64,000 nucleotides of DNA from Dipteronia dyeriana (taxonomy: Eukaryota > Streptophyta > Magnoliopsida > Sapindales > Sapindaceae), in assembly GCA_032871835.1 (NCBI GenBank), contig CM065298.1, positions 74,800,154-74,864,153 on the forward strand. Reading direction: 5' to 3'. Shown here in pieces: positions 1 to 12,235 of this stretch (within the stretch, counting starts at the first letter, position 1; every line of letters starts with the position of its first letter). A program made the translations under genes and the position numbers. The notes under the pieces are model-generated. The model was given only the letters and a program-made list of their open reading frames with translations. It was not told the origin of the DNA and searched no databases.

Positions 1-1
1 T

Positions 2-589
2 AGGACTATCAAGTCACTACGATCGGATCATGGAGGTGAGTACCTTGACCAAGAGTTTGAAGACTTCATGGCCGAGCATGGGATAGTTTCCCAAGTCACA
101 GCTCCCGGTACACCTCAGCAAAATGGTGTAGCGAATAGGAGAAATAGAACCCTAATGGAAATGGTGAGATCTATTATTAGTTTCTCATCATTACCAAATT
201 CCTTCTGGAGATATGCGTTACAAACAGCGGCATACATTTTGAATGTAGTGCCACCCAAATATGTTCCTAAGACTCCTCTAGAGTTTTGGAATGGTCGTAA
301 AGCCAGTTTGAGACATTTCCACATATGGGTGTATCCAGCACATGTGTTGAAGAACAAAACTGGAAAGCTAGACTCCAAGTCTGATGTCTGCCTATTTGTA
401 GGATACTACAAAGAGACCAAAGGTAGACACTTCTATAGTCCCGAAGATAACAAAGTATTTGTATCAATAAGTGTAATGTTTATTAAAGACAATTACATTA
501 GTGACCATAAACCTCGTTCCAAGATTGTATTAAATGAGTTGGAGCCTGGTGAGACTAGTGCTTCATCAACAAGAGTTGTTGATTCATAA
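2..589 (+). pseudogene. Ty1/copia integrase core and C-terminal part (Cop1), partial
   Basis: This is the integrase part of a copia Pol polyprotein, which joins element DNA to the host chromosome. The frame is open from base 2 to a stop at 587-589. It starts within the catalytic core: the second catalytic Asp is visible in SDHGGEYL, followed by the TPQQNGV block. The residue normally Glu after that block is Asn (GVANRRN), so the DDE triad looks broken. The SFWRYALQTAAYILN and PLEFWNG segments that follow are typical of copia integrase C-termini. The 5' half of the element (LTR, gag, protease) lies outside the window. The next block starts 15 bases after the stop, so one substitution may separate them. 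Confidence 0.9.
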
Positions 590-604
590 ACATCTGAGAG
601 TTAG

Positions 605-1683
605 ATGGTTCCTGATCAAGATACACTACCACCTAGACGTAGTAAGAGGGTTGTAAGACAACCTGAACGCTATTTAGCAAAAAGTGAGGGACAAGGTGTT
701 GTATCTGCTGATAGTGTGGATGATCCATTGACATTTAAGAATGCAATGGAAGATCCTGATAAAGAGGAATGGCTTAAAGCCATGAATCTCGAGAAGAATT
801 CCATGTACTCTAACTCAGTCTGGAATCTTGTAGACTTACTGGATATGGTAAAACCCATAGTGAACTTCAAGGCAAGGCTAGTGGCCAAGGGTTATACCAA
901 GAAACAAGGGGTCGATTATGAAGAGACCTTCTCGCCAGTAGCTATGTTTAAGTCTATTAGGATTCTCTTATCCATTGCTGCTTATTTCGATTATGAAATT
1001 TGGTAAATGGACGTCAAGACTGGATTCTTGAATGGCAATCTTGATGAGAGCATCTATATGATGCAACCAGAAGAATTCGTGTCTTTAGATCAAGGGCAAA
1101 AGGTTTGCAAGCTGCAAAGGTCCATCTATGGACTTAAGCAAGCATCTAGATCTTGGAACATTAGGTTTGATGATGTGATCAAAACCTATGGCTTCGAGCA
1201 GAACGTCGATGAGCTTTGTGTCTACAAGTGCATCATTGATAAGAAAGTAGTTTCTTGGTCCTATAAGTAGATTATATCATACTCATTGGGAATGATGTGG
1301 GAGTGTTGTCGTATGTAAAGGGCGGTTGGCTAACCAATTCCAAATGAAACATTTTGGAGAGACAAGTTATGTTCTAGGGATCCAACTTATATGGGATCGT
1401 AAGAACAAACTTATAATACTCTTTGGCATCATATATCGATAAGATTCTTATGCGTTTTTCGATACAGAACTCTAAGAAAGGTAATTTACCTTCTAGACAT
1501 GAAGTTCACTTGTCTAAGGAACAGTGTCCTAAGACACCTCGAGAAGTGGAGGATATGAGACGTGTACCCTATGCATCAACAGTAGGTAGTCTCATGTATA
1601 CTATATTATGCACGAGACCGGACATCTGTTATACAGTAGGAGTAATCAGCAGATACCAGTCCAACCCAGGATTGGATCATTAG
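605..1683 (+). pseudogene. Ty1/copia reverse transcriptase (Cop1), degenerate
   Basis: This is the reverse transcriptase domain of Cop1. Three open stretches (605-1006, 1007-1270, 1423-1683) carry the copia RT blocks ARLVAKGYTKKQGVDYEETF, MDVKTGFLNGNL, QRSIYGLKQASRSWN and, further on, VPYASTVGSLMYTILCTRPD. A stop replaces an expected Gln before MDVKTGFLNG. A short stretch upstream of ARLVAKGY appears deleted. The active-site region near 1262-1285 is broken by a stop and no longer reads YVDD. Region 1271-1422 encodes RT connection sequence with stops and shifts. It cannot make an active enzyme. Confidence 0.9.
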
Positions 1684-2190
1684 GTTGCTGTCAAGACTAT
1701 TCTCAAGTATCTTCGGAGAATGATAAATTATATGCTAGTGTATTCAAAATAGGATTTGATTCCGTTAGGATACAAAGATTTTGATTTTCAGTCAAACAGA
1801 GATTCTAGAAAATCCACGTCTAGATCAGTATTCACCCTGGTGGTGGAGCCATTGTGTGGAGAAGTATCAAGCAATCTTGCATTGTTGACTCCACCATGGA
1901 AGCCAAATATGTAGCTGCTTGTGAAGCTGCTAAAGAGGTTGTTTGGCTCCGTAAGTTCTAGAGTGATCTGGAAGTTGTTCTAGACCTGGATAAGCCCATC
2001 ACACTTTATTGTGATAACAGTGGTGCTGTGGGTAATTCTAAAGAACCAAGAAGCCATAAGAGAGGGAAGCATATAGAGAGAAAGTATCATCTCAACAGAG
2101 AGATAGTACAGAGAGGAGATGTGATCGTCACCAAGATAGCCTCAAAAGACAATCATGCTGATCCGTTTACGAAGACCTTATAGCTAAAGT
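1684..2190 (+). pseudogene. Ty1/copia RNase H (Cop1), degenerate
   Basis: Translation shows copia RNase H landmarks: GGGAIVWRSIKQSC, DSTMEAKYVAACEAAKEVVW, the LYCDNSGAV block with its catalytic Asp, SHKRGKHIERKYH, and a terminal NHADPFTK-like segment. Several stops interrupt it, including one after WLRKF. RNase H removes the RNA strand during reverse transcription. The end of this domain lies about 70 bases before the 3' LTR, the normal copia order with no envelope-like gene between. Together with the two upstream blocks it shows a + strand element whose 5' half is off the left edge. Confidence 0.88.
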
Positions 2191-2259
2191 GTTTTCGGGT
2201 CACCTAGATGGTCTAGGATTATGATACATGCCTCACATGCATTAGTGCAAGTGGAATAT

Positions 2260-4148
2260 TGTTGGGGTTTATGCCCTAAAGATGAGATTTGTAAGCGGAT
2301 TTATGAAATAAATAAAAGAAAAGTTCAATTCATTCTCGTTGTGTTGTTTATTTTATAACTTGTGCATATTAGCATCTAAATTGTTGGATGTAATCTCAAA
2401 CTGTGTATGCATGTGTCATATACAGTTGGATACTATAAGATACGTGCAATCTAAAGAGTCCATAGATAGCAAATAAAGGTGGTTACTTTATTTGTGGTTA
2501 ATCTATAGCTTCGGTCCATTCCGTAATGTACATTGATTCTATCCTGAATCATTCATAAGAGATATGAAAATTGAGGCACCTTGTATGATGTGATCATATA
2601 GGACTGGGCCATGATCTATATAAAACTCACACCAAGATCCGTTTACCAATGAGATTCATATATATCAAATAATGATGCCTATATATGAGTGATCTTAATC
2701 CTGAGTGTCTTATCAACTTCTTCAGATTAGATCGTGGTCTTTGATATACCATGGGTGAGGTCAGATGCATTTCCTAATCAATATACTCTGTATGTTGGGA
2801 TTGCGGTTTGGCTTATGGCTGGGAAGGTTTGTACACAATAGTGGAATTCACTCATTCTTATGAGAAGTAGATGGTAGTTCCCTTAAGGGTCGATTCGGGG
2901 CTTGGACAATATGAGCGCTCTCCTAATTCTGTTAGGAAATAGGATTTATTGTCCATTAGAGAATCAATGGTACTTAAAGGATATATGTAATTAGAGGGGT
3001 ATAACAGACATTATGGTTCAGCTCTAATTATGAACTACTGTGGAGGATCACACCATATGTAATAGCTACATCGATGGACACCGAGTTGTATCGGTCTGTG
3101 TAAAAACGTCTACAATTGAAAGAGTGCAGTTTCAGGTTTTTAGTGGAATAACATCGAAGTTAATAATCAAAGAATATTAATTAAAGAGATTAAATAATGA
3201 TTCTGAGGATTATTGGAGCTCAAAATACTGTGGGTCCATTAGGTCCCCTTGCTAGCCCGATCGATTTAGGTTACAAGGGTCACGATTAATTAATTGGATT
3301 GTCCAGTTAATTATGTTACGAAAGTTACATGTATTTATTCGGGAATTAATTGAATAATGAAATTATTTAATTAATGGATAATGGTGATTAAATAAATTAA
3401 ATAATGAGATTATTTAATTATGTTATTACTCATTAAAGGTAGGGTGTATGTTGATATTTATTTTTGAATAAAATAAGACAATGTGATTATTTTATTTTAT
3501 TAAATTAAATATTTTTTTTTGAATTTAAATAGTTTAAATTCAAAATTAAAATCAAATAAAAGATATGGGATATTTTTATTTGAATGTTTTTAAAAATCAA
3601 ATTAGATTTTATTAGTTATTTTTTATATATATATATATATATGTGATATATATTGTTAAAAAAATGGGTGTTGTGCTTGTCACGCACCGCACACTTGTAT
3701 ATATTTATATATATTTGACAATTGACAAAAAGTTGGGTTTGGTCAAACGTACAAAAGAAAAAAAAAACAAAAACACTTTTAGTGTGTGCAAGTCATTGCA
3801 CCAAGAAGAAGAAAAAAAAACTATTTTTTTTTTAACTATTAGAATTGTTTTAGGTAGTTTTTTATTTAAAGAAGAAATAGTTTCTTCATTTGTTTTTCTC
3901 TACACCCTCCATCCTAAGTTTCTGAGAACCATGACACGCCCACATGCAGTTACTAGTCCCCAGGAATACCTAGGAAGATCAGTGGTACAGACCAGGAGCA
4001 TCTTGAAAAGTGAAGGAGCCTCCAAACGTTGGTAAGTTTATTAATCTACTTTTTTCTTATTGATTACAATTTCCTGTATTTACATGTATATTTTATTAGT
4101 GTAATAATTTTTATATGTATTTGTTCTGAAAGTAAATACAATCCCAAG
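2260..4148 (+). mobile_element. 3' LTR of Ty1/copia element Cop1
   Basis: The LTR begins TGTTGGGG directly after a short purine-rich stretch (2249-2259) and ends near 4148 in a degenerate inverted terminus (TCCCAAGC instead of a CCCAACA-like end), giving about 1.9 kb. The interior is AT-rich, with a TA-repeat TATA-like stretch near 3625-3645. A splice-donor-like GGTAAGT occurs near 4031. The open reading frames inside (for example 3643-4035) look like chance. The right edge is a judgement from the inverted termini. The left LTR is outside the window, so the target duplication cannot be checked. Confidence 0.75.
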
Positions 4149-4214
4149 CTCAATGGTCCCATATCAAATTACGATCTGTATAAAAAAAAATTTAAAATCC
4201 GTTTTCGTTGCGCG

Positions 4215-4640
4215 ACTGGTGAATTTGGTTCCATCGCTTCCTCCTTCAATCCTTCCAGTCTCGGGTCCCGGGGAGACCTCTAGTGGGGTCTGGTCAGCAC
4301 AACCGGAGTGGGGCCTTTCAAAAGCCCAAGGTGATATTCGCAATAGCCAGACGAAACCCCTAAAGAAGGACTAGATGTTGAACCAATCGGGTAGAATCTT
4401 TGCAAACCTTTTTGACGCAGCCATCCCTTCTAAGGTGATAGCAGTGGTTAATGAGGTCTTGGAGGAGAACTCTGCTGAGCAGTAAACAGTCGGGAACCCT
4501 TTGGTGGTAGGGGTAGTAGAGATGGCTTTCCTAGATGATTCACCACCAGAATGAGGAGCAAGGGGCGAGGTTCACTAAAAAGGGGGAGCAGTAGAAGAGA
4601 ACCAAGAGGAAGTAGGAACCTAATGCGATTTATTCAAATT
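4215..4640 (+). pseudogene. C-terminal remnant of the T1 antisense accessory gene (aORF)
   Basis: This + strand stretch aligns with the tail of the aORF in T3 (near 22690-23032) and T6 (near 55990-56400). Shared landmarks are the block coding for a proline/serine-rich segment near 4215-4290 and the later segment encoding DAAIPSKVIAVVNEVLEENS at about 4420-4475. T3 and T6 have closely similar versions ending in an acidic, hydrophilic tail. Stops interrupt it (for example after the EENSAEQ segment). Everything upstream, including both introns and the N-terminal domain, is missing because Cop1 lies at the left boundary. Function unknown. Confidence 0.7.
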
Positions 4641-5159
4641 TACTTTCGCAGCCCGGAAAGGGGGATGGGCACCCCACTATATTTAGGCCATGTTTAAATA
4701 GCTTTTTCTCCATCATTGTTTTTATAGCTTATGTAGCCCGAAACCGGGGGTTGGGCTCCCAGTTTGATAATATTAATTGTAGCCTTTTTAGGGGATAGAC
4801 TCCCATTCCATTATTGAAAAATGACTTTAGATCTCGTTCATGCTTTCTTCAATGAATTTTGACTTGATTGACATTTACTTGCTTCATTCTGACCTCGATC
4901 TAAGTGTAGCCATTAAAACAACTTGACTTAACTCAACCTGGGAAAAGCAACAAGATAGAAAAACTGCTTTAGTGTAAAAGTAGACAGCTAGCTCGAGCTT
5001 TCAACTCTCAACAAAAACTTATAGCTCGGTTACTTCAGTAAATAGTCCCCTGTGTGATTACAGGCTAGTTCGCACCTCTTATAGCAAGCAACCGTATAAA
5101 AATGGAGAATTAGCAACCAGTAATAACTCAGACATTGGAATTTAAGTAAAAGAGCTTTC

Positions 5160-5660
5160 CATTCTCGAGCCCCTCTAGGGGGTTATAGCCCGATATAGGC
5201 ATCAAGGAGGGTTATCTAGCCATCTCCTAGTCTTGAGATCAGGATGACAATCATGCTACAAACTTGAGTCTTTCTTGAGGGCGGTAGCCCGACCAAGGCA
5301 TCATGAGGGCTACCTAGCTGTTTCCTAGACTTGTGATCTGGATGACAACTATGCTCTTATACACAGATCCTTTTTGGGGGTTGTAGCCCGACCAAGGCAT
5401 CGGAGGGCTATCTAGCTATATCGTAGTCTCGAGATCTGATTGGCAACTATGCTCTTACATGCAGACTCTTCCTAGGGGTGGTAGCCCGACCAAGGCATCA
5501 AGAGGGCTATCTAGCTATATCCTGGTCTCGAGATCTGGTTGGCAACTATGCTCTTACACTCAGACCCTTCTTGGTTGGGGGCAGTGCCCGGCCGAGGCAT
5601 CAAAGATAGCGAGGGGGCTTCCCTGGCTAATCCTTGATCTTGGGATGATAATGTCGAGTT
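5160..5660 (-). repeat. About 100-bp tandem repeat array, T1 3' region (about 4-5 units)
   Basis: Units recur at about 100-bp spacing. The anchor CAACTATGCTCTTA is seen near 5346, 5446 and 5545, with a degraded copy near 5233. Each unit also has GCCCGACCAAGGCATC and CTATCTAGCTA. The same unit occurs in T4, T5, T6 and N1. It lies between the pol stop and the aORF, the position where Tat elements such as Retand carry 3' tandem repeats. Confidence 0.9.
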
Positions 5661-5797
5661 TTCCCATGTAGACCTAAATCACTGTAGAACATAGTTAAAG
5701 AAGAAAAAAACTGGCTTTCATTGATAATATAGATTGGAGTACATTATTGTTGGATATTAAAAACCAAGTGGTGGTAATCTGCTCACGAGTCTTCTAT

Positions 5798-6968
5798 TTA
5801 GGGGTAGAATTTTCTCAGGTCATTTGCATTCCAAGTATGATCGATGAGTCAGCCATTCATGTCCTCGAGCTTGTATGCCCCGTTGTGGGCCACCAACTTT
5901 ACTAAGTAAGGTCCTTCCTAGTTGGGTCCCAGGACCTTATCTAACCTCTTTTGGTATTCAATGTCACTTTCCTAAGAACTAGGTCTTCTTTCTTAAAGTT
6001 CCTGGTTTTAACCTCCTGTTAAAGTATCTAGCAATCTTGCTCTAGTAAATTGCTACCTTCTCAGCCACCCGATCTAGTTATTCTTCAATGAGATCCAAGC
6101 TACCTCGGAGCTTATCCTCATTGCTTCCTTGTTCAAAATATTGAACTCTGAAGGAGGTCAGTTTGTACTCAAGAGGATGAACTACTTCAATCCTGAATGC
6201 CAAAGAATAAGGTATTTCTCCGGTGGCTGTTCTTCTCATAGTGCGGTAAGTCCAGAGGGCCTCGGGAAGCTCCTCGGCCCATTTGTCCTTTTTCTATTGT
6301 AGTATCTTTTTCAACAGCTTTTTAATAGTCTTATTGGTGAGTTCCACCAGCCCGTTAGTCTGAGGGTGGGCTACTGAAGTGAATCTAAGGTCGATTCCCA
6401 AGTCCTCGCAAAAGTCCTTGAACCGGCCATTGTCAAACTGCTAGCCGAGGTCAGCTACAACGGCAAGAGGGGTCCCAAACCTAGAAATGACATTATTTCT
6501 TAAGAATTTTGTTGTATTTTCTTCCATTATCTGGCAGAGCGGTCCAGCTTCGACCCATCTTGTGAAATAGTCAATCGCCATGATAGCATGCTTTGCTTGA
6601 CCAGGAGCAATAGGAAGCTGTCCAATCAAGTCGACTCCCCGTAAAGGAAAGGGGTAAGGTGAGCTAAGGGATGACAACCGCTCCGGTGGGAGGTGACTCA
6701 AGTTTACTGTCTTCTGGCATGCTTCGCAGGATAATACTAAGTACTTTGCATCTTGATGGATGGCTGGCCAATAATACCCCATGCGGAGTACCTGATATGC
6801 CAGAGCTTCCCCACCAATGTGGTTCCCGCATTCCCCGGAGTGAACCTCTCTCAATGCCCATTTGGCATCATCAGGATGTAAACATCAAAGCAGAGGAAGG
6901 GATCTACCCCTCCAGTATAAGTACCCATCTACCAAGCAATATCAGACTGAGAGCCTCTTCATTCTCCT
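5798..6968 (-). pseudogene. T1 integrase (Pol C-terminus), broken
   Basis: Minus-strand integrase of T1, ending at a stop whose complement is at 5798-5800, just after RKFYP. The N-terminal zinc-binding part is clear: VHSGECGNH followed by CEACQK. The core keeps the first Asp (AIDYFTRWVEAGP) and the Glu in HPQTNGLVELTNKT. A stop falls just after the second catalytic Asp (VADLG, near 6441-6455) and splits the core. The domain begins at the edge of the solo LTR inserted at 6969. Homologues in T4 (30270-31414) and T5 (50640-51717) run in the opposite orientation. Confidence 0.9.
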
Positions 6969-9199
6969 TATAAGGACCTTGATTTTATGATTGGCTTATT
7001 TCATGACAAACCACACCACGTTGGGGATGATTGTGTAATGGATAGCTTAGGTCCTCATTGGCAAGCTTCCAAGCATCTCCATGACTTCAAGAGCTAAAGG
7101 TGCATTCACTTGACTTTGCCTCTTGAAGAGTTTAGGTGCACACACATACCTCATGCATGCTTTGTTGTTCTTGCATTTGTGTTGATATTGCTTATATGTG
7201 TGCATCTCTTCACAATCACACTTGCACTTCATTTATAGATTTAAGTGTGGTATTGCGTTGTGTTCGTGATTGCATGATCGTGTACTTGTTTTAGCGCATT
7301 GAGTGACCATATGAGAAGGTCTCAATTTCCTTTTGGTTTGGTTATATGGAGTAAGGTGTCTAGTTTTAAAAGAGTGTATTTCAATGATTTAAATGTTTTT
7401 CAAAACTTACCTTTGTATGATCTTATGACCATATGTTTTTATACATTGCTTCAAAATGAGTTTTAAAAACTTCTGTACAAACTATACACCCATACCTTTC
7501 CAAAGATATATTATTCATAATATTTAATGACCGTTTGGATTGGTTTTAAAATCTCCAAAGTGACCACAAAAACAGGGCATCTCTGTTGTTGTCCATTTCT
7601 GACCTTTGGTCACTCAAATGACCATATCCTTTTATACAGATGTCTAAATCTTGTTTTATAAATTAGAGTAGAAATTAGACTTCCGTACCTTTCAAACGGT
7701 ATATTATACGAAAGGTTTGGATGTCATTTGGTCATGTTTTGGGTCGCTCGAATCTCGAGCTTTTGTGTTGTAGCAGCTGCGTCGGTCCACAAGCGCACCT
7801 CACCAGCGCCCCTAGACAGTAGGTGTGCGCTGGTGTGGTGCTTGTCGACCTGCGCACTGAGTAAAATTCTGGGCATTTTTAAAACGATGTAGTTTTGGTC
7901 TAGGGCTCATATTTACATGCCATCTTCTTCCTCACTCGTTTTTCAGAGCTTCCAAATTATTTTTTAGTGTGAGAAAGTATTTTCTTTGAGAGAGAAGCTC
8001 CAAGTGTGGTTCCTTAACTCACCAAACCCAAAACCCATCTCCATCTTGCATCATTCTTCATCATATGAGCATGGGTGTTCTTGGTTTCATGACTAGGTAA
8101 GTAAGAACTTCATTGAAAATCTTTTATTGTTCTTCTTACTTTAGATTAGGTGTTTATTTTATGATTAAATACCTAGACTCTAGTTTATTGCAAATATTTT
8201 TGAGTCTTGATAACGTGATTGGGTTTGTTTGTTGATAGCTTGAATTTAGGACATATTTACCCTTCTTGCTAAGTCTTTATGCATTGTATTTAGACATTAT
8301 TGATTAGGACTCATTGATTGTGTTTTGTGATTGCATTATAGGCCTTGCCATGCTTAATGACAACTTGTGTTGATATAGCTTTTGTGATAGCTAGCATTTA
8401 AGTCATTGTTGCCTCTAGCTAATTAGGTCATATTGATTGCATTTTGATGAAAGCATTTAATGACCATGCCATGCTTAATGACAACATATGTTGAAATGGC
8501 TTTGTTTGATAACTAAGGTATAATGTTGCATAACTATATCAAGTTAAGTGTTTATGAACATTCATTTAGACATTGATATCTAGGAATTGTACTTAGTGAC
8601 ATTCTTAAATTCCTAGATAAGAATTTAGTGTTTTGCCTAGCATTATTTGCATGTTTGAATATTTCATCATATTCACATAGGTTGTTGAACTCTTCATTGA
8701 GTCAGGTCTTGTGGCTTCGGTGTAAAGTTACACAAGCAACAGAGGTCTTGCAACCAAGGGTAGGTTGGCAAGCAATTGGTCAGGTATCCACTGTAAAAGG
8801 CCCGAGGGGTAGAGCAGGAGGTGCTCACGCCAAGAGTAGTGGATCAAGGATATCACTAGGTATTGAACCAAAAGTGGTGAGTGGTAGTGGCCATAGCCTG
8901 AGGTTGTTGAGAGTGAGAGTCCGAGTATCACTTGAGGGTGTAACATTTTATTCATATAGTGGATTTCTGCGATGGAGTGTGGCTCACTTAACAGCCCGTG
9001 GTTTTTCCCATTTGGAGGTTTCCACGTATACATCTTGTGTTATTTATATTTCCGCACTTTACACTTGATGTTGTATGTTTGATTTATTTGGTGAATTTTG
9101 AATATTGACTAAGTAAAAAAAATTGGTAGTTGACTTGATTGAAACCTATTCACCCCCCCTCTAGGTTATTAGACACAAGCGTTTATTAGAGAACTTTCA
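6969..9199 (+). mobile_element. Solo LTR of another retrotransposon inserted in T1 pol
   Basis: Alignment to T6 and T4 shows T1 coding sequence is interrupted here. Flanks are CTCCT (6964-6968) and CTCAT (9200-9204), which look like a 5-bp target duplication with one change. The insert begins TATAAGG (a decayed TG start) and ends TTTCA. Near its end is TATTCACCCCCCCTCTAGG, a motif I associate with LTR ends of plant copia elements of the Sirevirus type. No gag or pol is present, hence solo LTR. Open frames such as 8628-9068 have no recognisable domains. Strand assignment rests on that C-rich motif. Confidence 0.6.
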
Positions 9200-9204
9200 C
9201 TCAT

Positions 9205-9960
9205 AGCTTGGCCGGGCTCCCCGGGGAGCCTCCCTTCTTAGAGATAATCCATTATTGGGTCCATCCAACATGGTTGCCGATCCAGGGTATAAGGCTCTTT
9301 ACCTTCTACTATGCTTGGCAGAGGGATCACTTGGAGAGAGACTCCATGTGGTAAGGTCTGGCCACCATTCACAGCTATCTTGGTTAGGATGTTAGCTCAA
9401 CGATTCTGTTGTCAAGGTACCTGCTCAGTCTTAAATCCTTTAAATTTACTCTTAAGCTGTTGAACTAGCTTCAGGTAGGCAATCATGTTATCCTCTTTTG
9501 ACTGATAATCCCCAGAGACTTGGTTGACTATGAGCAACGAGTCACTCCTGACCTGCAGGTAATCGACCCAGAGCTCTGCGACCACCCTTACCCCGCTAAG
9601 AGGGCTTTATACTCTGCCTCATTGCTAGTGGCTTTAAATTCAAATCTGAAATAGTGGCAGCACTTAGTCCCCTTTGGGTTAACTAGAACTATACCTCCTT
9701 TTCCCCCGGCTTGTCCGGACGCTCCATCTATGTAGAGGATCCATGACTTGCAACCTTCTGGTCAGCTATCAGATTCTGGAATCCTTTCAAGGGCTATGTA
9801 TGTCGTTGAGGAAGTCGCTTGGCCTTGAAGCACTACGAGCTCTGCTATAAAGTCTGCCAAAGCCTGGGCTGTAACTGCGGTCCTAGACTTATACCTTAAA
9901 TGAAACTGGTGAGCTGTACGGCCCATAGAACAAACCTTCCGGATACATCCGACCTTTGTA
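9205..9960 (-). pseudogene. T1 archaeal-type RNase H (second RNase H)
   Basis: Minus-strand domain with the pattern of the extra RNase H of Tat elements (RVT_3 type): YIDGASGQAGG, ATSNEAEYKAL, VRSDSLLIV and a degraded C-terminal block reading QNR-stop-ANIL. The first Asp, the Glu and the second Asp are present. The final Asp is replaced by Asn and a stop lies beside it. In this lineage the extra domain follows the original RNase H and precedes integrase, as here. The integrase side is cut off by the solo LTR ending at 9199. Confidence 0.85.
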
Positions 9961-11140
9961 AAAACTGGCGGAGAGGTTGATTCGTCACTATTGCAATTGA
10001 GTAAGCCTAAAAGTAGGGACAGAGCTTCCTTACCAACATTACCAAAGCGTAAGCGAGCTTCTCCAGAATAGTATAATTTTTTTCTGGCTTGGTTAAGGCA
10101 TGGCTTACATAGTAGATAGGTTGTTGGATCTTATCTCCACATTCCTTGACTAAGGCCCCACCCACTGCAGTTTCCGAAATAGCCAAGTAGATTTGCAACT
10201 CCTTTCCCAGACCTGGCTTGACTAGCAACGGAGGGCTCATCAGATATTTCTTCAAGGCTTGAAAAGATTGCTCGCTCTCTTGGTCCCATTTCATGTTTCT
10301 TCCTTGGTTAATTGCATTGAATAAAGGGAGACATTTATCCGTGGAGCAAGAAATAAACCTGTTGAACACTGCTATCATTCCGTTTAAGACTTGAACCTGT
10401 TTAAGTGACATCAGGGACTCTAGGTTCAGGATAGCCTTGATCTTTTCTGGGTTAGCCTCCATGCCTCTCTCAAGAACCATGAAGACCAAAAACTTTCCCG
10501 CAGTTACCCCGAAAGCACATTTGGATGGGTTCAAATTCATATGGTTTTCCCTTAAGATCGTGAAAGTTCTCCGAAGGTCATCCTGGTTTCCTTCACGGTT
10601 GGTTACTTGGTGATTATATTGTCAATGTATACCCCATCGATCTCCCAATCTCGAGCTTGAACAATCGATTGACCAGCTGGTCTTATATTCTTAAGCCCGA
10701 ACGGTATCACCTTGTAACATTATAAACCCTTTCCTGTGATAAAACTGGTCTTATCTTGGTCGGTGAGGTACATCATGATCTTATTATACCGTGAAAATGC
10801 ATCCATGAAGCTTAGGTGCTTGTTTCCGGACGTCGATTCAACCAGTTAGTCAATATTTAGTAAAGAAAAGCTGTCTTTTGGACATGGACGGTTGAGGTCG
10901 ATGTAGTCAACACACATTCGCCACTTCCCATTCACCTCCGTGACTATGACCATATTGGCAATCCATTCGGGGTAGCTCGCCTCTCTGATGAAGCCCGCTT
11001 TGATTAATTTGTCTACTTGCTCCTGAACCGTGACATTTCTTTTGGCGTTAAAGTGGTGCCTTGTTTGTTTTACGGGCTTGAAGATCAGATCGACTGCCAA
11101 TCGGTGAACTGCCAGTGTCATCGGGATCCCCGACATCTCA
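9961..11140 (-). pseudogene. T1 reverse transcriptase and original RNase H, broken
   Basis: Two open blocks on the minus strand (11136-10846 and 10540-10007) carry RT and the gypsy-type RNase H. RT landmarks are GFIREASYPEWIANMVIV, KWRMCVDYIDLNRPCPKDSF and LNPSKCAFGVTAGKF. The region between the blocks (10541-10845) is RT sequence with frameshifts and stops; the active-site motif there reads YIDN. The RNase H block includes PPLLVKPGLGKELQIYLAIS and YYVSHALTKPEKNYTILEKL. Compared with T5 the copy is at about full length but cannot be translated through. Confidence 0.92.
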
Positions 11141-12235
11141 TCGTGACTTCAAGTGAAGATGTCATTAAACTCTTTGATGAGCCCGATCAAACCTTCATTA
11201 ACTCCCGGCTCAAGGGTGGCTCCGACCCTAACGACCTTCGAGTGATCATTTTTCCGGATTGATACTTTTTCTAGCTTATCGATTGGATGCCCGCTGGTCC
11301 ATTCTTTGCTCTGCTCTTCTTTATCTATCATTACGGGGTCATCCTCTGGATGTTTTATAGGCTCTGCATCCTCCAAGGTCAACCCAAGGGCTACCCCGTC
11401 TTGTATTGTTGTAACCTATGCAAGCTGTTTTGCTAGAGCTCTTAGGTCGGGATACACTACATCGTATTTCCTGGCTACTTGTTGATCACCCCGAACTTCC
11501 CCCACCTTGTCTCCTACTGGGAACTTCAGGACATTGTGGTAAATGGATAGGACCCCTTTCAAGAATGATAAGAATGGTCCTCCTAATATCGCATTGTAGG
11601 CCAATGGGGTATCCACCACCACAGAGTCTGTCATAACATTCTGCTGGAGAGGTAGGGCTCCAATGATTACTGGCAGTATCTTTGATCCCAATAGTATGAT
11701 TGAGTCGCCATTGAACCTATACAGCGGGGTAGTGTAGCTATTATAGCACTATTGTTTCAAATTCAACTTATCTAAAGTATCTTTAAATAGGACGTCGACG
11801 TCGACGTCGACGTTGCTGCCCGTGTTGACGAGCACACGGTGTACCATGCAGTTGGCAATCTGTATCGTGATCACAATAGGATTGTCATGAGGCTGCACGG
11901 TGTTGTAGAAATCTGCTTCGATGAAAATGATTTGTGAAAACTGAGAGGGGTTGATCGGGCTCTAGTTGACATTGAAGATACCCCGCCCTTAGTCCATAAG
12001 AGGGATTTTCCTCGCGTGGTTTTTCCTAGAATTATTAGAGGTGCCAGCCAGAGTAGGCCTTCCGCTGATGGTATATATTTTCTTGATTTGCTGCATCGGA
12101 TCCGCCTGCTCACCCATTATCTTCTCAACGTGCTCGCGGATTTCGCCTTACACTTCCCTTCCAGTCTGAATGTTATCCCTAACCTGCAGTAAGAATTCTA
12201 CCAAACATCCTCCCCTTATCAAAGCCTCGATCTGA
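11141..12235 (-). pseudogene. T1 aspartic protease and protease-RT linker, broken
   Basis: The protease motif on the minus strand (complement 11814-11840) reads RVLVNTGSNV: the catalytic Asp is Asn. Immediately after it a GTCGAC-type hexanucleotide has expanded (11791-11813), giving repeated Val-Asp. Open blocks at 11691-11416 (PVIIGALPLQQNVMTDSVVV, DTPLAYNAILGGPFLSFLKG) and 11382-11149 are the protease C-terminal part and linker. Segment 12113-11871 overlaps the protease N-terminal flank in another frame. The protease normally matures Gag-Pol. Confidence 0.85.

Noticed and set aside
3643..4035. 130-codon open frame
   Set aside because: It lies inside the AT-rich Cop1 LTR, is built from low-complexity sequence, and shows no domain.
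8628..9068. Open frame of 146 codons that could be a host gene
   Set aside because: It lies in the solo LTR, has no recognisable domain, and an opposite-strand open frame covers the same bases.
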